The notes below the pieces were generated by a model that was not told the DNA's origin, did no database searches, and saw nothing but the letters and a program-made list of their open reading frames with translations. Shown one piece after another: positions 1 through 5,233 of a stretch of 5,233 nt of DNA (position 1 is its first letter; each line of letters opens with the position of its first letter). Source of the DNA: Bacteroidales bacterium (GTDB lineage Bacteria; Bacteroidota; Bacteroidia; Bacteroidales; UBA7960); assembly GCA_007131895.1 (NCBI GenBank), contig SLPR01000506.1:1-5233 (forward strand), given 5' to 3'. The position numbers and the translations under genes are program-made.

Positions 1-72
1 AAAAGCAGTTTTACAGCAGAACTTGTTAAAGCTACAAAACTGCCCATTTTGGTTTTTCATCAGCCGAAGTAG
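1..72 (+). CDS. 3' end of a probable universal stress protein (UspA family), partial
   Basis: Frame 1 on the plus strand is open from the window edge to a TAG at 70-72 and gives 23 residues, ending in KLPILVFHQPK. The pattern of a short helix (SSFTAELVKATK) followed by a hydrophobic strand (LPILVF) matches the last helix and last beta strand of UspA-fold proteins. In those proteins a segment like 'GSVAEKVLRHSPVPVLVV' closes the domain. UspA proteins are cytoplasmic stress proteins, many of which bind ATP. The nucleotide-binding G-x2-G-x9-G(S/T) motif would lie just upstream, outside the window, except perhaps its final serine at the very start. The gene points toward the minus-strand mntP remnant and SLC13 gene. 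No clear terminator follows it. The call rests on a short tail only; another alpha/beta protein ending in the same way cannot be excluded. Confidence 0.55.
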   Translation, partial: KSSFTAELVKATKLPILVFHQPK

Positions 73-114
73 TTTTATCAAGGCAACTCCTTCTTTAATA
101 CAGCATTTACAGTT

Positions 115-369
115 GAGTTTCTTTTGAGAGTAGACTATTCCTATAAAAATCAAAAAATCCACACCAGGAATTTCCATTCTCTCGCCCAGGAATTCTCCTT
201 TTCGCTTTCCAGGATAAACACCAATCATCACCATTCAAAAAGTAAGTGTATAAATTTCTGCTGAAGTGAAGAAAATATTTACACGGATACAGGCAAAGCA
301 AACTCCCATAATTAAGGCATCTATACAAATTGCTACGGCAACAGCAAATGAAAACGGGGCAAACGGCAA
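115..369 (-). pseudogene. mntP: Decayed C-terminal half of manganese efflux pump MntP (5'-truncated, in-frame stop)
   Basis: Reading the minus strand from 369 downward gives FAVAVAICIDALIMG..., then ...CFACIRVNIFF..., a TGA at 235-237, and in the same frame IGVYPGKRKGEFLGERMEIP followed by a hydrophobic stretch ending FIGI. From the Asp codon (319-321) to about 136 this aligns without a gap, by eye and from memory, to the second half of E. coli MntP. The shared landmarks are S/C-(I/L)-D-A, VNI, G-x3-G-(K/R)-x2-G, and a (K/R)-x-EI-x-G segment before the last membrane helix. MntP is a six-helix inner-membrane Mn(II) exporter built from two repeats. The repeat-2 aspartate, which I believe is essential in the family, is still encoded. 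Signs of decay are the internal stop, the missing first ~110 residues, a TAG upstream in frame at 376-378, and substitutions at usually conserved places (GVYPG; GG replaced by GV). A 73-codon open frame at 107-328 on the same strand is an out-of-frame shadow of this remnant. Both ends are approximate. Confidence 0.72.
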
Positions 370-379
370 CTGCGACTAA

Positions 380-437
380 AAGCCAGGCAAAATTGTTTAT
401 TTATTTGCAGTGATTAAAAAAAGAGATAAGGTTTTTT
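380..437 (-). other. A/T-rich spacer between the SLC13 stop and the mntP remnant; possible weak terminator
   Basis: After the SLC13 stop codon the minus-strand transcript reads an A-run, a short CCTTATCTC segment and a run of seven T (about 414-439). The A-run and T-run could pair into an A-U-only hairpin. A GC-poor stem of this kind is weak, so it is only a possible transcription end. No other recognisable element was seen here, and nothing resembling the missing 5' half of mntP. Confidence 0.25.
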
Positions 438-2207
438 TTATAGTGGCCACACCCACATGATTAATGGCACGCCAATAACCACAATAATTATTTCAAGAGG
501 CAAACCCATACGCCAGTAATCCGTGAACTTGTAACCACCTGGCCCCATTACAAGGGTATTTGACTGGTGTCCGATGGGTGTAAGGAATGCACAGGATCCT
601 CCGATGGCCACGGCCATTAGAAAAGGATCAATTGAATAACCAAGTCCTTTCGCTACGCTAATGGCAATGGGTGCCATCAAAACAACAGTAGCGGCATTGT
701 TGATAATGTCGGATAAAAACATGGTAAAAACCAGAATAATTGTAATCAATGCCCAGGGTTGAATCTCTTTACCCAGCTCTGCAACGGTTTGGGCAATAAG
801 TTCAGCCCCTCCGCTGGTTTCTAATGCAATACCAACAGGTATCATGGCTCCAAGCAAAACAATAACCGGCCAGTCGATACTGCGATAAAACTCTTTTATG
901 GGTAAAACCCCGGTTAGGACCATTACAATGGCAGCCATAATAAAAGCAACCTGAACAGGCAATAATCCTCCAACCACCAATGCTATAGCAACAAAGAAGA
1001 CCCCCAGCGCAAGAGGGATTTTTGTTTTGTAACCCAGCCTTAATCCGCGGCGGGCCAAAGGCAGACAACCCATTGAAGTAATGGTATCAGACATTAGATG
1101 CTCACGTCCCTGTAAAAGTAACACATCCCCTGCCTGAAAAACCACATGATCAAGACGACGGCGGATTTGATGCTGTCGGCGTGCCACCGCGAGTAAATTA
1201 ATTCCATAGCGACTGCGCATTCGCAAGGAAGCAGCTGTTTGACCTAACAGGGGTGAATCGGCCATTACAATAGCTTCATTGACCGCTATTTTGTCGGAAC
1301 CAACGGCATCTTTCCGGATTTTTTTGCCACCTACCAATTCAACCCCGGTATCATCAATAAAAGTTTTCAGCCCTTCTGTATCCGTTTCAATGATCAGGAT
1401 ATCTTTTGAAAGCAGTATTTCGTCCGCATCTGGAGCATGGATGCGTTTTCCCGATCTGACCAATCCAAGAATCTGAAAATCTGCTTTTGACATTTCGGCA
1501 AGTTCCTCAATGCTCACATCTTTTACTTTTGAGTCATCGGTTACAGTTACCTCTGTAATATAATCGTCAATATCAAAAAGTTCGGCATCCGATTTTTGAG
1601 CAGCTCTTTTTGGCAGAAGCCGCCAACCTATAAGGGTAACAAAAGCAATGCCTGCAATGGCAATAACGATACCAACAGGGGCAAAAGCAAACATTCCGAA
1701 GGGTTCTCCAAGCTCATCACCACGAAAAGTGGCTATAATGATATTGGGAGGCGTACCAATTAGGGTAGTCATACCCCCTAGCAGGGATGCAAAAGCAATG
1801 GGCATCAGGATAAGTGAAGGTGCATTGCCACTTTTACGGGCAAGGTGTATGGCGATAGGCATCATAATGGCCAGGGCACCCACATTGTTCATAAAAGCTG
1901 AGGCTATAGCCACAATTACGGAGAGGGCGAAAATCTGCAGTAAGAGGTTGTCTCCAAGTTTCATTACCCACTTACCAAGCAAATCGACAACACCGGAAAA
2001 TTCCAGCGCCTTACCTATCACCAGCACCGCTGCTACTGTGATAACAGCCGGGTGCCCGAAACCATTGAAAGCCTTGTCGGGTTCAATAATACCGAAAAGA
2101 AGCAATACACTCAGTGAGATCAGCGCAACAAAATCATGGCGTATGCGTCCCCAGCCAAAAAGCAGCAGGGCAAGTATAAGCACTCCAAAAACTATCTGAT
2201 GATCCAT
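438..2207 (-). CDS. SLC13/DASS-family anion permease with tandem central RCK_C (TrkA-C) domains
   Basis: This 589-residue inner-membrane protein belongs to the divalent anion:Na+ symporter / ArsB-NhaD-like fold (ion transporter superfamily). An N-terminal membrane half (about residues 3-197) contains MNNVGAL (106-112) and the SNT-type hairpin motif LIGTPPN (149-155). Two soluble RCK_C/TrkA-C domains follow (about 218-298 and 305-385); the second contains SRYGINLLAV and FQAGDVLLLQG. A C-terminal membrane half (about 394-589) carries the paired motifs INNAATVVL (502-510) and TPIGHQSN (543-550). The repeated NN / TP-(I or P)-x-x-N hairpins are the family's substrate and sodium sites. Full length fits the 580-620 residues usual for RCK-containing members such as E. 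coli YfbS and cyanobacterial sulfate transporters. Sulfate or another small oxyanion or dicarboxylate is the likely cargo, but the sequence does not decide. The ATG at 2205-2207 starts directly before the first hydrophobic helix, and the leader is A/T-rich with no Shine-Dalgarno. It lies 183 bases downstream of abgT on the same strand but behind a terminator. Confidence 0.93.
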   Translation of the reverse strand: MDHQIVFGVLILALLLFGWGRIRHDFVALISLSVLLLFGIIEPDKAFNGFGHPAVITVAAVLVIGKALEFSGVVDLLGKWVMKLGDNLLLQIFALSVIVAIASAFMNNVGALAIMMPIAIHLARKSGNAPSLILMPIAFASLLGGMTTLIGTPPNIIIATFRGDELGEPFGMFAFAPVGIVIAIAGIAFVTLIGWRLLPKRAAQKSDAELFDIDDYITEVTVTDDSKVKDVSIEELAEMSKADFQILGLVRSGKRIHAPDADEILLSKDILIIETDTEGLKTFIDDTGVELVGGKKIRKDAVGSDKIAVNEAIVMADSPLLGQTAASLRMRSRYGINLLAVARRQHQIRRRLDHVVFQAGDVLLLQGREHLMSDTITSMGCLPLARRGLRLGYKTKIPLALGVFFVAIALVVGGLLPVQVAFIMAAIVMVLTGVLPIKEFYRSIDWPVIVLLGAMIPVGIALETSGGAELIAQTVAELGKEIQPWALITIILVFTMFLSDIINNAATVVLMAPIAISVAKGLGYSIDPFLMAVAIGGSCAFLTPIGHQSNTLVMGPGGYKFTDYWRMGLPLEIIIVVIGVPLIMWVWPL

Positions 2208-2260
2208 AAATAGTATTTTTAAATTTTAAAGTAGCCTGTGTTACTAAAAAAGATGCTTGC

Positions 2261-2272
2261 CCAAATAGTATA
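2261..2272 (-). promoter_or_regulatory. Weak candidate promoter for the SLC13 permease gene
   Basis: On the minus strand this site reads TATACTATTTGG, 53 bases before the SLC13 ATG and downstream of the abgT terminator. It resembles the Bacteroidota -7 element but has three instead of two bases between TA and TTTG. No TTTG lies at the expected distance upstream. TATACT would also pass as a sigma-70-like -10. It is listed because the terminator before it makes a promoter in this gap likely; the exact position is uncertain. Confidence 0.3.
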
Positions 2273-2326
2273 TAAAGTTAGGTTTTTCTGAGTTTGGAGT
2301 TGGAAAACTTTAAAATTTTGTAATAC

Positions 2327-2368
2327 AAAAAAAACAGATTCAGAATTAGGGTGCTGAATCCGTTTTTT
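2327..2368 (-). terminator. Rho-independent terminator of the AbgT-family gene
   Basis: Read on the minus strand, ACGGATTCAG (2354-2363) pairs with CTGAATCTGT (2334-2343) in a 10-base-pair stem with one G-U pair, around a 10-base loop. An eight-base T-run (2327-2334) follows, and its first T also closes the stem. The stem begins 27 bases after the abgT TAA. An A-run before the stem could extend pairing into the T-run. On the plus strand the same hairpin has an A-C mismatch in place of the G-U pair and a shorter T-run. The orientation therefore favours ending abgT transcription. It should reduce read-through into the SLC13 gene. Confidence 0.85.
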
Positions 2369-2390
2369 AAAGGAGTGAAACTTTATTGTT

Positions 2391-3938
2391 TTAGTTGAGA
2401 TAAATCGGTCCGTCGGGGCCCATGGGAATTCCCATCCACAGCCAGATCATCAAAACGGCAATCCATACGATGGCAAGAAATATAGTATAGGGCAGCATCG
2501 TGGAAATGATGGTGCCGATACCATAGCGTTTGTCGTACTTCGCGGCAAAAGTGACAATCAGGGCAAAGTAGCTCATCATGGGGGTAATCAGGTTGGTCAG
2601 CGAGTCACCGATACGGAAGGCTGCCTGGGTAATCCCCGGGTGATAGGCCGGTTCCAGCAGCATAAGCATGGGTATGAAAACCGGCGCTATGATGGCCCAT
2701 TTGGCCGAAGCACTTCCCATAAACATGTTGATAAAAGCTGCAAGCAAAACAAAAGCGGCAATGAGCAACGGGCCGGTAAATCCAACTTCGGTTAGTCCTG
2801 AGGCTCCTTTGATGGCAATGATAAGTCCCAGGTTGGAGTAGTTGAAGAAGTACACAAACTGCGCGGCAAAAAATACCAGTACAATGTATCCTCCCATACC
2901 GCTCATGGATTTGATGATGTGGCCCATCATATCTTTATCGTTTTTCACTGTACCCACAATAATACCATAAGTCAGTGCCGGTAGAAGGAACAGGAGTAAG
3001 ATTCCGATGATGATACCGGTGAAAAAGGGCGAATGAAGAATGGAACCTGTTTCAGGGTCTCTGAGTAAGCCATTTTCTGGTATTACGGTAAATGCCATGG
3101 CTACAACAAACAGGAGCAAAACGATACCTGCCCAGCGCAAACCTTTTTTCTCATCAGGAGTAAGCTGTACAATTTTAAATCTTTCGGTAGTGCCTTCATA
3201 CTTGCCCAATCTGGGTTCTACAATTTTTTCAGTTACCCATGTACCTACAATGAGTACCACGAAACTGGAAGCAATCATAAAGTAATAGTTTACCGCAGGG
3301 TTTACCACCATTTCGGGGTCGATGATCTGGGCAGCAGAGGTAGAAATACCCGCAAGGATGGGGTCGATGGAGCCAATAAAAAAGTTGGCACCAAATCCAC
3401 CGCTCACCCCGCAAAAAGCAGCTGCAAGGCCTGCCATAGGGTGCCGTCCGAGGGCATGAAAAATCATGGCACCCAGGGGAATGAGAATTACATAACCTGC
3501 TTCTACTGCCAAACCAGATACAATGCCGGCAAGTACTACAGCGGCGGTAATAAATTTGCTGGGAGCACTCAATACCAGGGCGCGAATCATTACGGCAAAA
3601 AGCCCGGTTCCTTCAGCAAGACCAATCCCGATCATCACCACCAGTACATACCCAAGGGGCGGGAATCTGAGGAAGTTACCCAACAGGTTGGTATACATCC
3701 AGCGAATACCTTCTCCACTGAGAAGGTTGTTTACGGTAACCAGTTCGTTGGTGGCGGGGTTTACTGCAGATGTCCCCAGCATATACATTAGCCAGGATAA
3801 TAAAACCACCACCAGGGCAAGGCCCCCGAAAATCGTTGCAGGGTGGGGGAGTTTGTTTCCCACAATCTCAATTACATCAAGGGATCTTGCAAAAAGGCTT
3901 TTCTTTTTTGGGGCAGAGGTATTTGAAGGTTCTCCCAT
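2391..3938 (-). CDS. abgT: AbgT-family transporter (p-aminobenzoyl-glutamate transporter / MtrF-YdaH-like)
   Basis: This is a 515-residue polytopic inner-membrane protein, about the usual AbgT length (500-530). A basic cytoplasmic N-terminus (KKKSLFARSLD, 11-21) leads into a first helix near 36-54. Family landmarks are LPHPATIF (30-37), the hairpin region ANFFIGSIDPILAG (184-197), GSASAKWAIIAPVFIPM (408-424) and FRIGDSLTNLITPM (441-454). Residues D192, S411, W414, R442, D445 and P453 stand where, as I recall, the crystal structures of N. gonorrhoeae MtrF and A. borkumensis YdaH place functional residues. Known members import p-aminobenzoyl-glutamate (E. coli AbgT) or have been reported to export sulfonamides (MtrF, YdaH). 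The sequence does not show which activity applies. No abgA/abgB-like amidohydrolase gene lies in the window. The ATG at 3936-3938 follows an A-rich leader without Shine-Dalgarno, and a Bacteroidota promoter lies about 70 bases upstream. The gene is transcribed divergently from the acyl-CoA synthetase. Confidence 0.94.
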   Translation of the reverse strand: MGEPSNTSAPKKKSLFARSLDVIEIVGNKLPHPATIFGGLALVVVLLSWLMYMLGTSAVNPATNELVTVNNLLSGEGIRWMYTNLLGNFLRFPPLGYVLVVMIGIGLAEGTGLFAVMIRALVLSAPSKFITAAVVLAGIVSGLAVEAGYVILIPLGAMIFHALGRHPMAGLAAAFCGVSGGFGANFFIGSIDPILAGISTSAAQIIDPEMVVNPAVNYYFMIASSFVVLIVGTWVTEKIVEPRLGKYEGTTERFKIVQLTPDEKKGLRWAGIVLLLFVVAMAFTVIPENGLLRDPETGSILHSPFFTGIIIGILLLFLLPALTYGIIVGTVKNDKDMMGHIIKSMSGMGGYIVLVFFAAQFVYFFNYSNLGLIIAIKGASGLTEVGFTGPLLIAAFVLLAAFINMFMGSASAKWAIIAPVFIPMLMLLEPAYHPGITQAAFRIGDSLTNLITPMMSYFALIVTFAAKYDKRYGIGTIISTMLPYTIFLAIVWIAVLMIWLWMGIPMGPDGPIYLN

Positions 3939-4011
3939 TTCTTTTTTTATTTTTGGTGTGAAAGAATACGTTGATTACCGTTGTGCTTATTTTGCTTGTA
4001 AAAAGCAGCGA

Positions 4012-4044
4012 CAAAGATAGGATTTTTGAATAAACTCCTGCAAA
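4012..4044 (-). promoter_or_regulatory. Bacteroidota-type promoter of the AbgT-family gene
   Basis: On the minus strand TTTG (4041-4044) is followed after 21 bases by TATCTTTG (4012-4019), an exact fit to the Bacteroidota -33 TTTG / -7 TAnnTTTG consensus. Transcription would start near 4005-4008 and leave a leader of about 70 bases before the abgT ATG at 3938. That leader ends in an A-rich run typical of Bacteroidota start regions. No operator-like palindrome was noticed. Confidence 0.7.
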
Positions 4045-4108
4045 TACCTTCAAAAATCAGTTTCTTAATGCCATGATTTTGCGGCGGTTTGGCATGAGTT
4101 TGGCTTAT

Positions 4109-4144
4109 TTTGTGAGAGTCATAGGAAAACTCTTCGTAACTTTG
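4109..4144 (+). promoter_or_regulatory. Bacteroidota-type promoter of the acyl-CoA synthetase gene
   Basis: TAACTTTG (4137-4144) is an exact match to the Bacteroidota -7 element TAnnTTTG. The nearest TTTG upstream (4109-4112) is 24 bases away, slightly more than the usual spacing of about 19-21, so the -33 assignment is less certain than the -7 one. A start near 4149-4152 would give a short leader of about 20 bases before the ATG at 4172. Together with the minus-strand promoter at 4012-4044 it makes this 233-base gap a divergent promoter region. Confidence 0.55.
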
Positions 4145-4171
4145 CACTGCTTTTTATCAAATGTTTAAACA

Positions 4172-5233
4172 ATGGAAATCAAAAGAAATTTCGACCTTTT
4201 AGACCGGTTTACAAGCATGCCCAACACTGTTGGAAGATTTAAGCTTGGTGCCAAAGAAAACGGACAGTGGAGAGAATACCATGCTGCCGAATACAATAAA
4301 ATCGTACTCAATGTGAGTATGGGGTTGCTTGCGCTGGGTTTCAAACCCGGAGACAAAATTGCCACCATTACCAATAACCGCCCCGAATGGAATTTTATGG
4401 AAATGGGGGCCGCCCAGGCCGGCATGGTGCATGTTCCTATACACCCCACCTTGTCCGATGAAGACCTTGTTTACATCGTCAATCATTCTGAAGCATCAGT
4501 ACTGATTGTTTCAGATGCAGGTTTGTACAAGAAAATGTCGCAGCTACAGGATCAGATGGGGAACCTGCAACAAATTTATACTTTCAATATTGTTGAAAAC
4601 GCTTCCCACTGGACTGAAATCACTGATGCGGGCGAGGCCAATGCTCCCAGGTATTATGATAAAGTTCAGGACATCAGAGAAAGCATAACCGAAGATGACC
4701 TGCTTACCATAATTTACACCTCAGGAACTACAGGCTCTCCCAAGGGTGTAATGCTTTCGCACAAAAACCTGATGAGCAATGCCATTACCACCGCTGGTGT
4801 GCAGCATCTTGATTACAGGCATAAAGCACTCAGTTTTTTGCCACTTTCCCATGTTTTTGAGCATATGGTAAATTACCAGTACCACTACCTGGGAATTAGT
4901 GTTTATTATGCCGAAGGTTTAACCACTATAGGACGTGATATTAAAGACCTGCAGGTTGATGGTTTCATTGCTGTACCCAGGTTGCTTGAGTCTATTTATG
5001 AAAAAATTGTAAATAAAGCCCGTGGCCTGAGTCCCGCAAAACGTGCCATATTTTTCTGGGCGCTTAAAGTGGCACAGAAATTCGAACCCTATGAAAAACA
5101 ATCCCTTGTCTACCGTATTAAACATAAGATAGCCGACAAACTGGTGTTTTCCAAATGGCGCGATGCTTTAAGCCACAACCTTACTTTTATCGGTTGCGGA
5201 GGCTCTGCCTTACAGCCTCGTCTGGCACGTCTC
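4172..5233 (+). CDS. Long-chain acyl-CoA synthetase (AMP-forming), N-terminal part, runs off the window
   Basis: The enzyme activates fatty acids with ATP and CoA, via an acyl-adenylate, to acyl-CoA and AMP plus pyrophosphate, feeding lipid synthesis or beta-oxidation. The first 354 residues are present; Bacteroidota relatives have about 590-640. The AMP-binding core is visible: GAAQAGMVHVPIHPTLS (79-95) and the phosphate-binding motif YTSGTTGSPKGV (182-193). Next come LPLSHVFEH (223-231), AVPRLLESIYEKI (267-279), typical of long-chain members, and the acyl-pocket segment FIGCGGSAL (339-347). The C-terminal motifs, such as the adenine-site YG-TE, the TGD aspartate and the catalytic lysine, lie outside the window. 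The frame is open to the edge. The ATG at 4172-4174 is the first possible start, because an in-frame TAA lies at 4166-4168. No Shine-Dalgarno is present. The protein is probably cytoplasmic or peripherally membrane-bound. It is divergent from abgT. Exact chain-length preference cannot be read from this part. Confidence 0.93.
   Translation, partial: MEIKRNFDLLDRFTSMPNTVGRFKLGAKENGQWREYHAAEYNKIVLNVSMGLLALGFKPGDKIATITNNRPEWNFMEMGAAQAGMVHVPIHPTLSDEDLVYIVNHSEASVLIVSDAGLYKKMSQLQDQMGNLQQIYTFNIVENASHWTEITDAGEANAPRYYDKVQDIRESITEDDLLTIIYTSGTTGSPKGVMLSHKNLMSNAITTAGVQHLDYRHKALSFLPLSHVFEHMVNYQYHYLGISVYYAEGLTTIGRDIKDLQVDGFIAVPRLLESIYEKIVNKARGLSPAKRAIFFWALKVAQKFEPYEKQSLVYRIKHKIADKLVFSKWRDALSHNLTFIGCGGSALQPRLARL

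Noticed and set aside
73..120. Possible terminator after the stress-protein tail.
   Set aside because: The only pairings visible (AAGG/CCTT, and AACTC/GAGTT with a long loop) are four to five base pairs with no proper T-run, too weak to call.
107..328. Open frame of 73 codons on the minus strand.
   Set aside because: Its protein is rich in Cys, Tyr and Trp and resembles no family. It overlaps the mntP remnant in another frame, and that frame carries the recognisable homology.
1648..2199. Open frame of 183 codons on the plus strand inside the SLC13 gene.
   Set aside because: It is antisense to a well-supported membrane protein. It is rich in Ser, Pro, Ala and Ile, as expected for the complement of hydrophobic codons, and has no family resemblance.
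3441..4020. Overlapping plus-strand open frames of 116, 165 and 63 codons across the 5' part of abgT.
   Set aside because: All are antisense or out-of-frame to the AbgT coding sequence and show no recognisable motif.
3947..4147. Open frame of 66 codons on the minus strand in the abgT / acyl-CoA synthetase gap.
   Set aside because: It covers both promoter elements of the divergent region, and its composition (many Lys, His, Gln, Ser) resembles no protein family. It has no start context of its own.
4161..4202. A 14-codon open frame (ATG at 4161) overlapping the start of the acyl-CoA synthetase in another frame, possibly a leader peptide.
   Set aside because: It starts only about 10 bases after the inferred transcript start and has no attenuator-like structure or codon bias. 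A chance ATG in A/T-rich DNA explains it.
4165..4486. Two overlapping minus-strand open frames of 94 and 95 codons.
   Set aside because: Both lie opposite the conserved N-terminal region of the acyl-CoA synthetase, whose plus-strand frame carries the family motifs.

Overview
The window most likely comes from a Bacteroidota chromosome. Two intergenic promoters match the TTTG / TAnnTTTG pattern of that phylum. The start codons follow A/T-rich leaders without a Shine-Dalgarno sequence. The proteins look like Bacteroidota versions of common families. No rRNA, tRNA, CRISPR array, insertion sequence or phage gene was seen.

Layout from left to right. Positions 1-72 (+) hold the last 23 codons of a gene whose tail resembles a UspA-type universal stress protein. 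Positions 115-369 (-) hold a decayed fragment of a manganese efflux pump gene (mntP). It aligns without gaps to the C-terminal half of MntP but is broken by an in-frame stop and lacks its first half. Positions 438-2207 (-) encode a 589-residue SLC13/DASS-type anion permease with two central RCK_C (TrkA-C) domains. Positions 2391-3938 (-) encode a 515-residue AbgT-family transporter, followed by a strong intrinsic terminator at about 2334-2363. Positions 4172-5233 (+) hold the first 354 codons of a long-chain acyl-CoA synthetase, which continues past the window.

The AbgT gene and the acyl-CoA synthetase diverge from a 233-base intergenic region with a Bacteroidota-type promoter on each strand. 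The AbgT promoter is complete; the other has a perfect -7 element and a loosely spaced upstream element. The terminator after abgT suggests that the SLC13 permease, 183 bases further downstream, is transcribed mainly from its own start. The two transporters therefore probably do not form a tight operon, and nothing in the window links their substrates. The genes look like independent housekeeping or transport units.

I found no convincing undescribed multi-gene system. The most informative unlisted signal is the mntP remnant between the stress-protein tail and the SLC13 permease.
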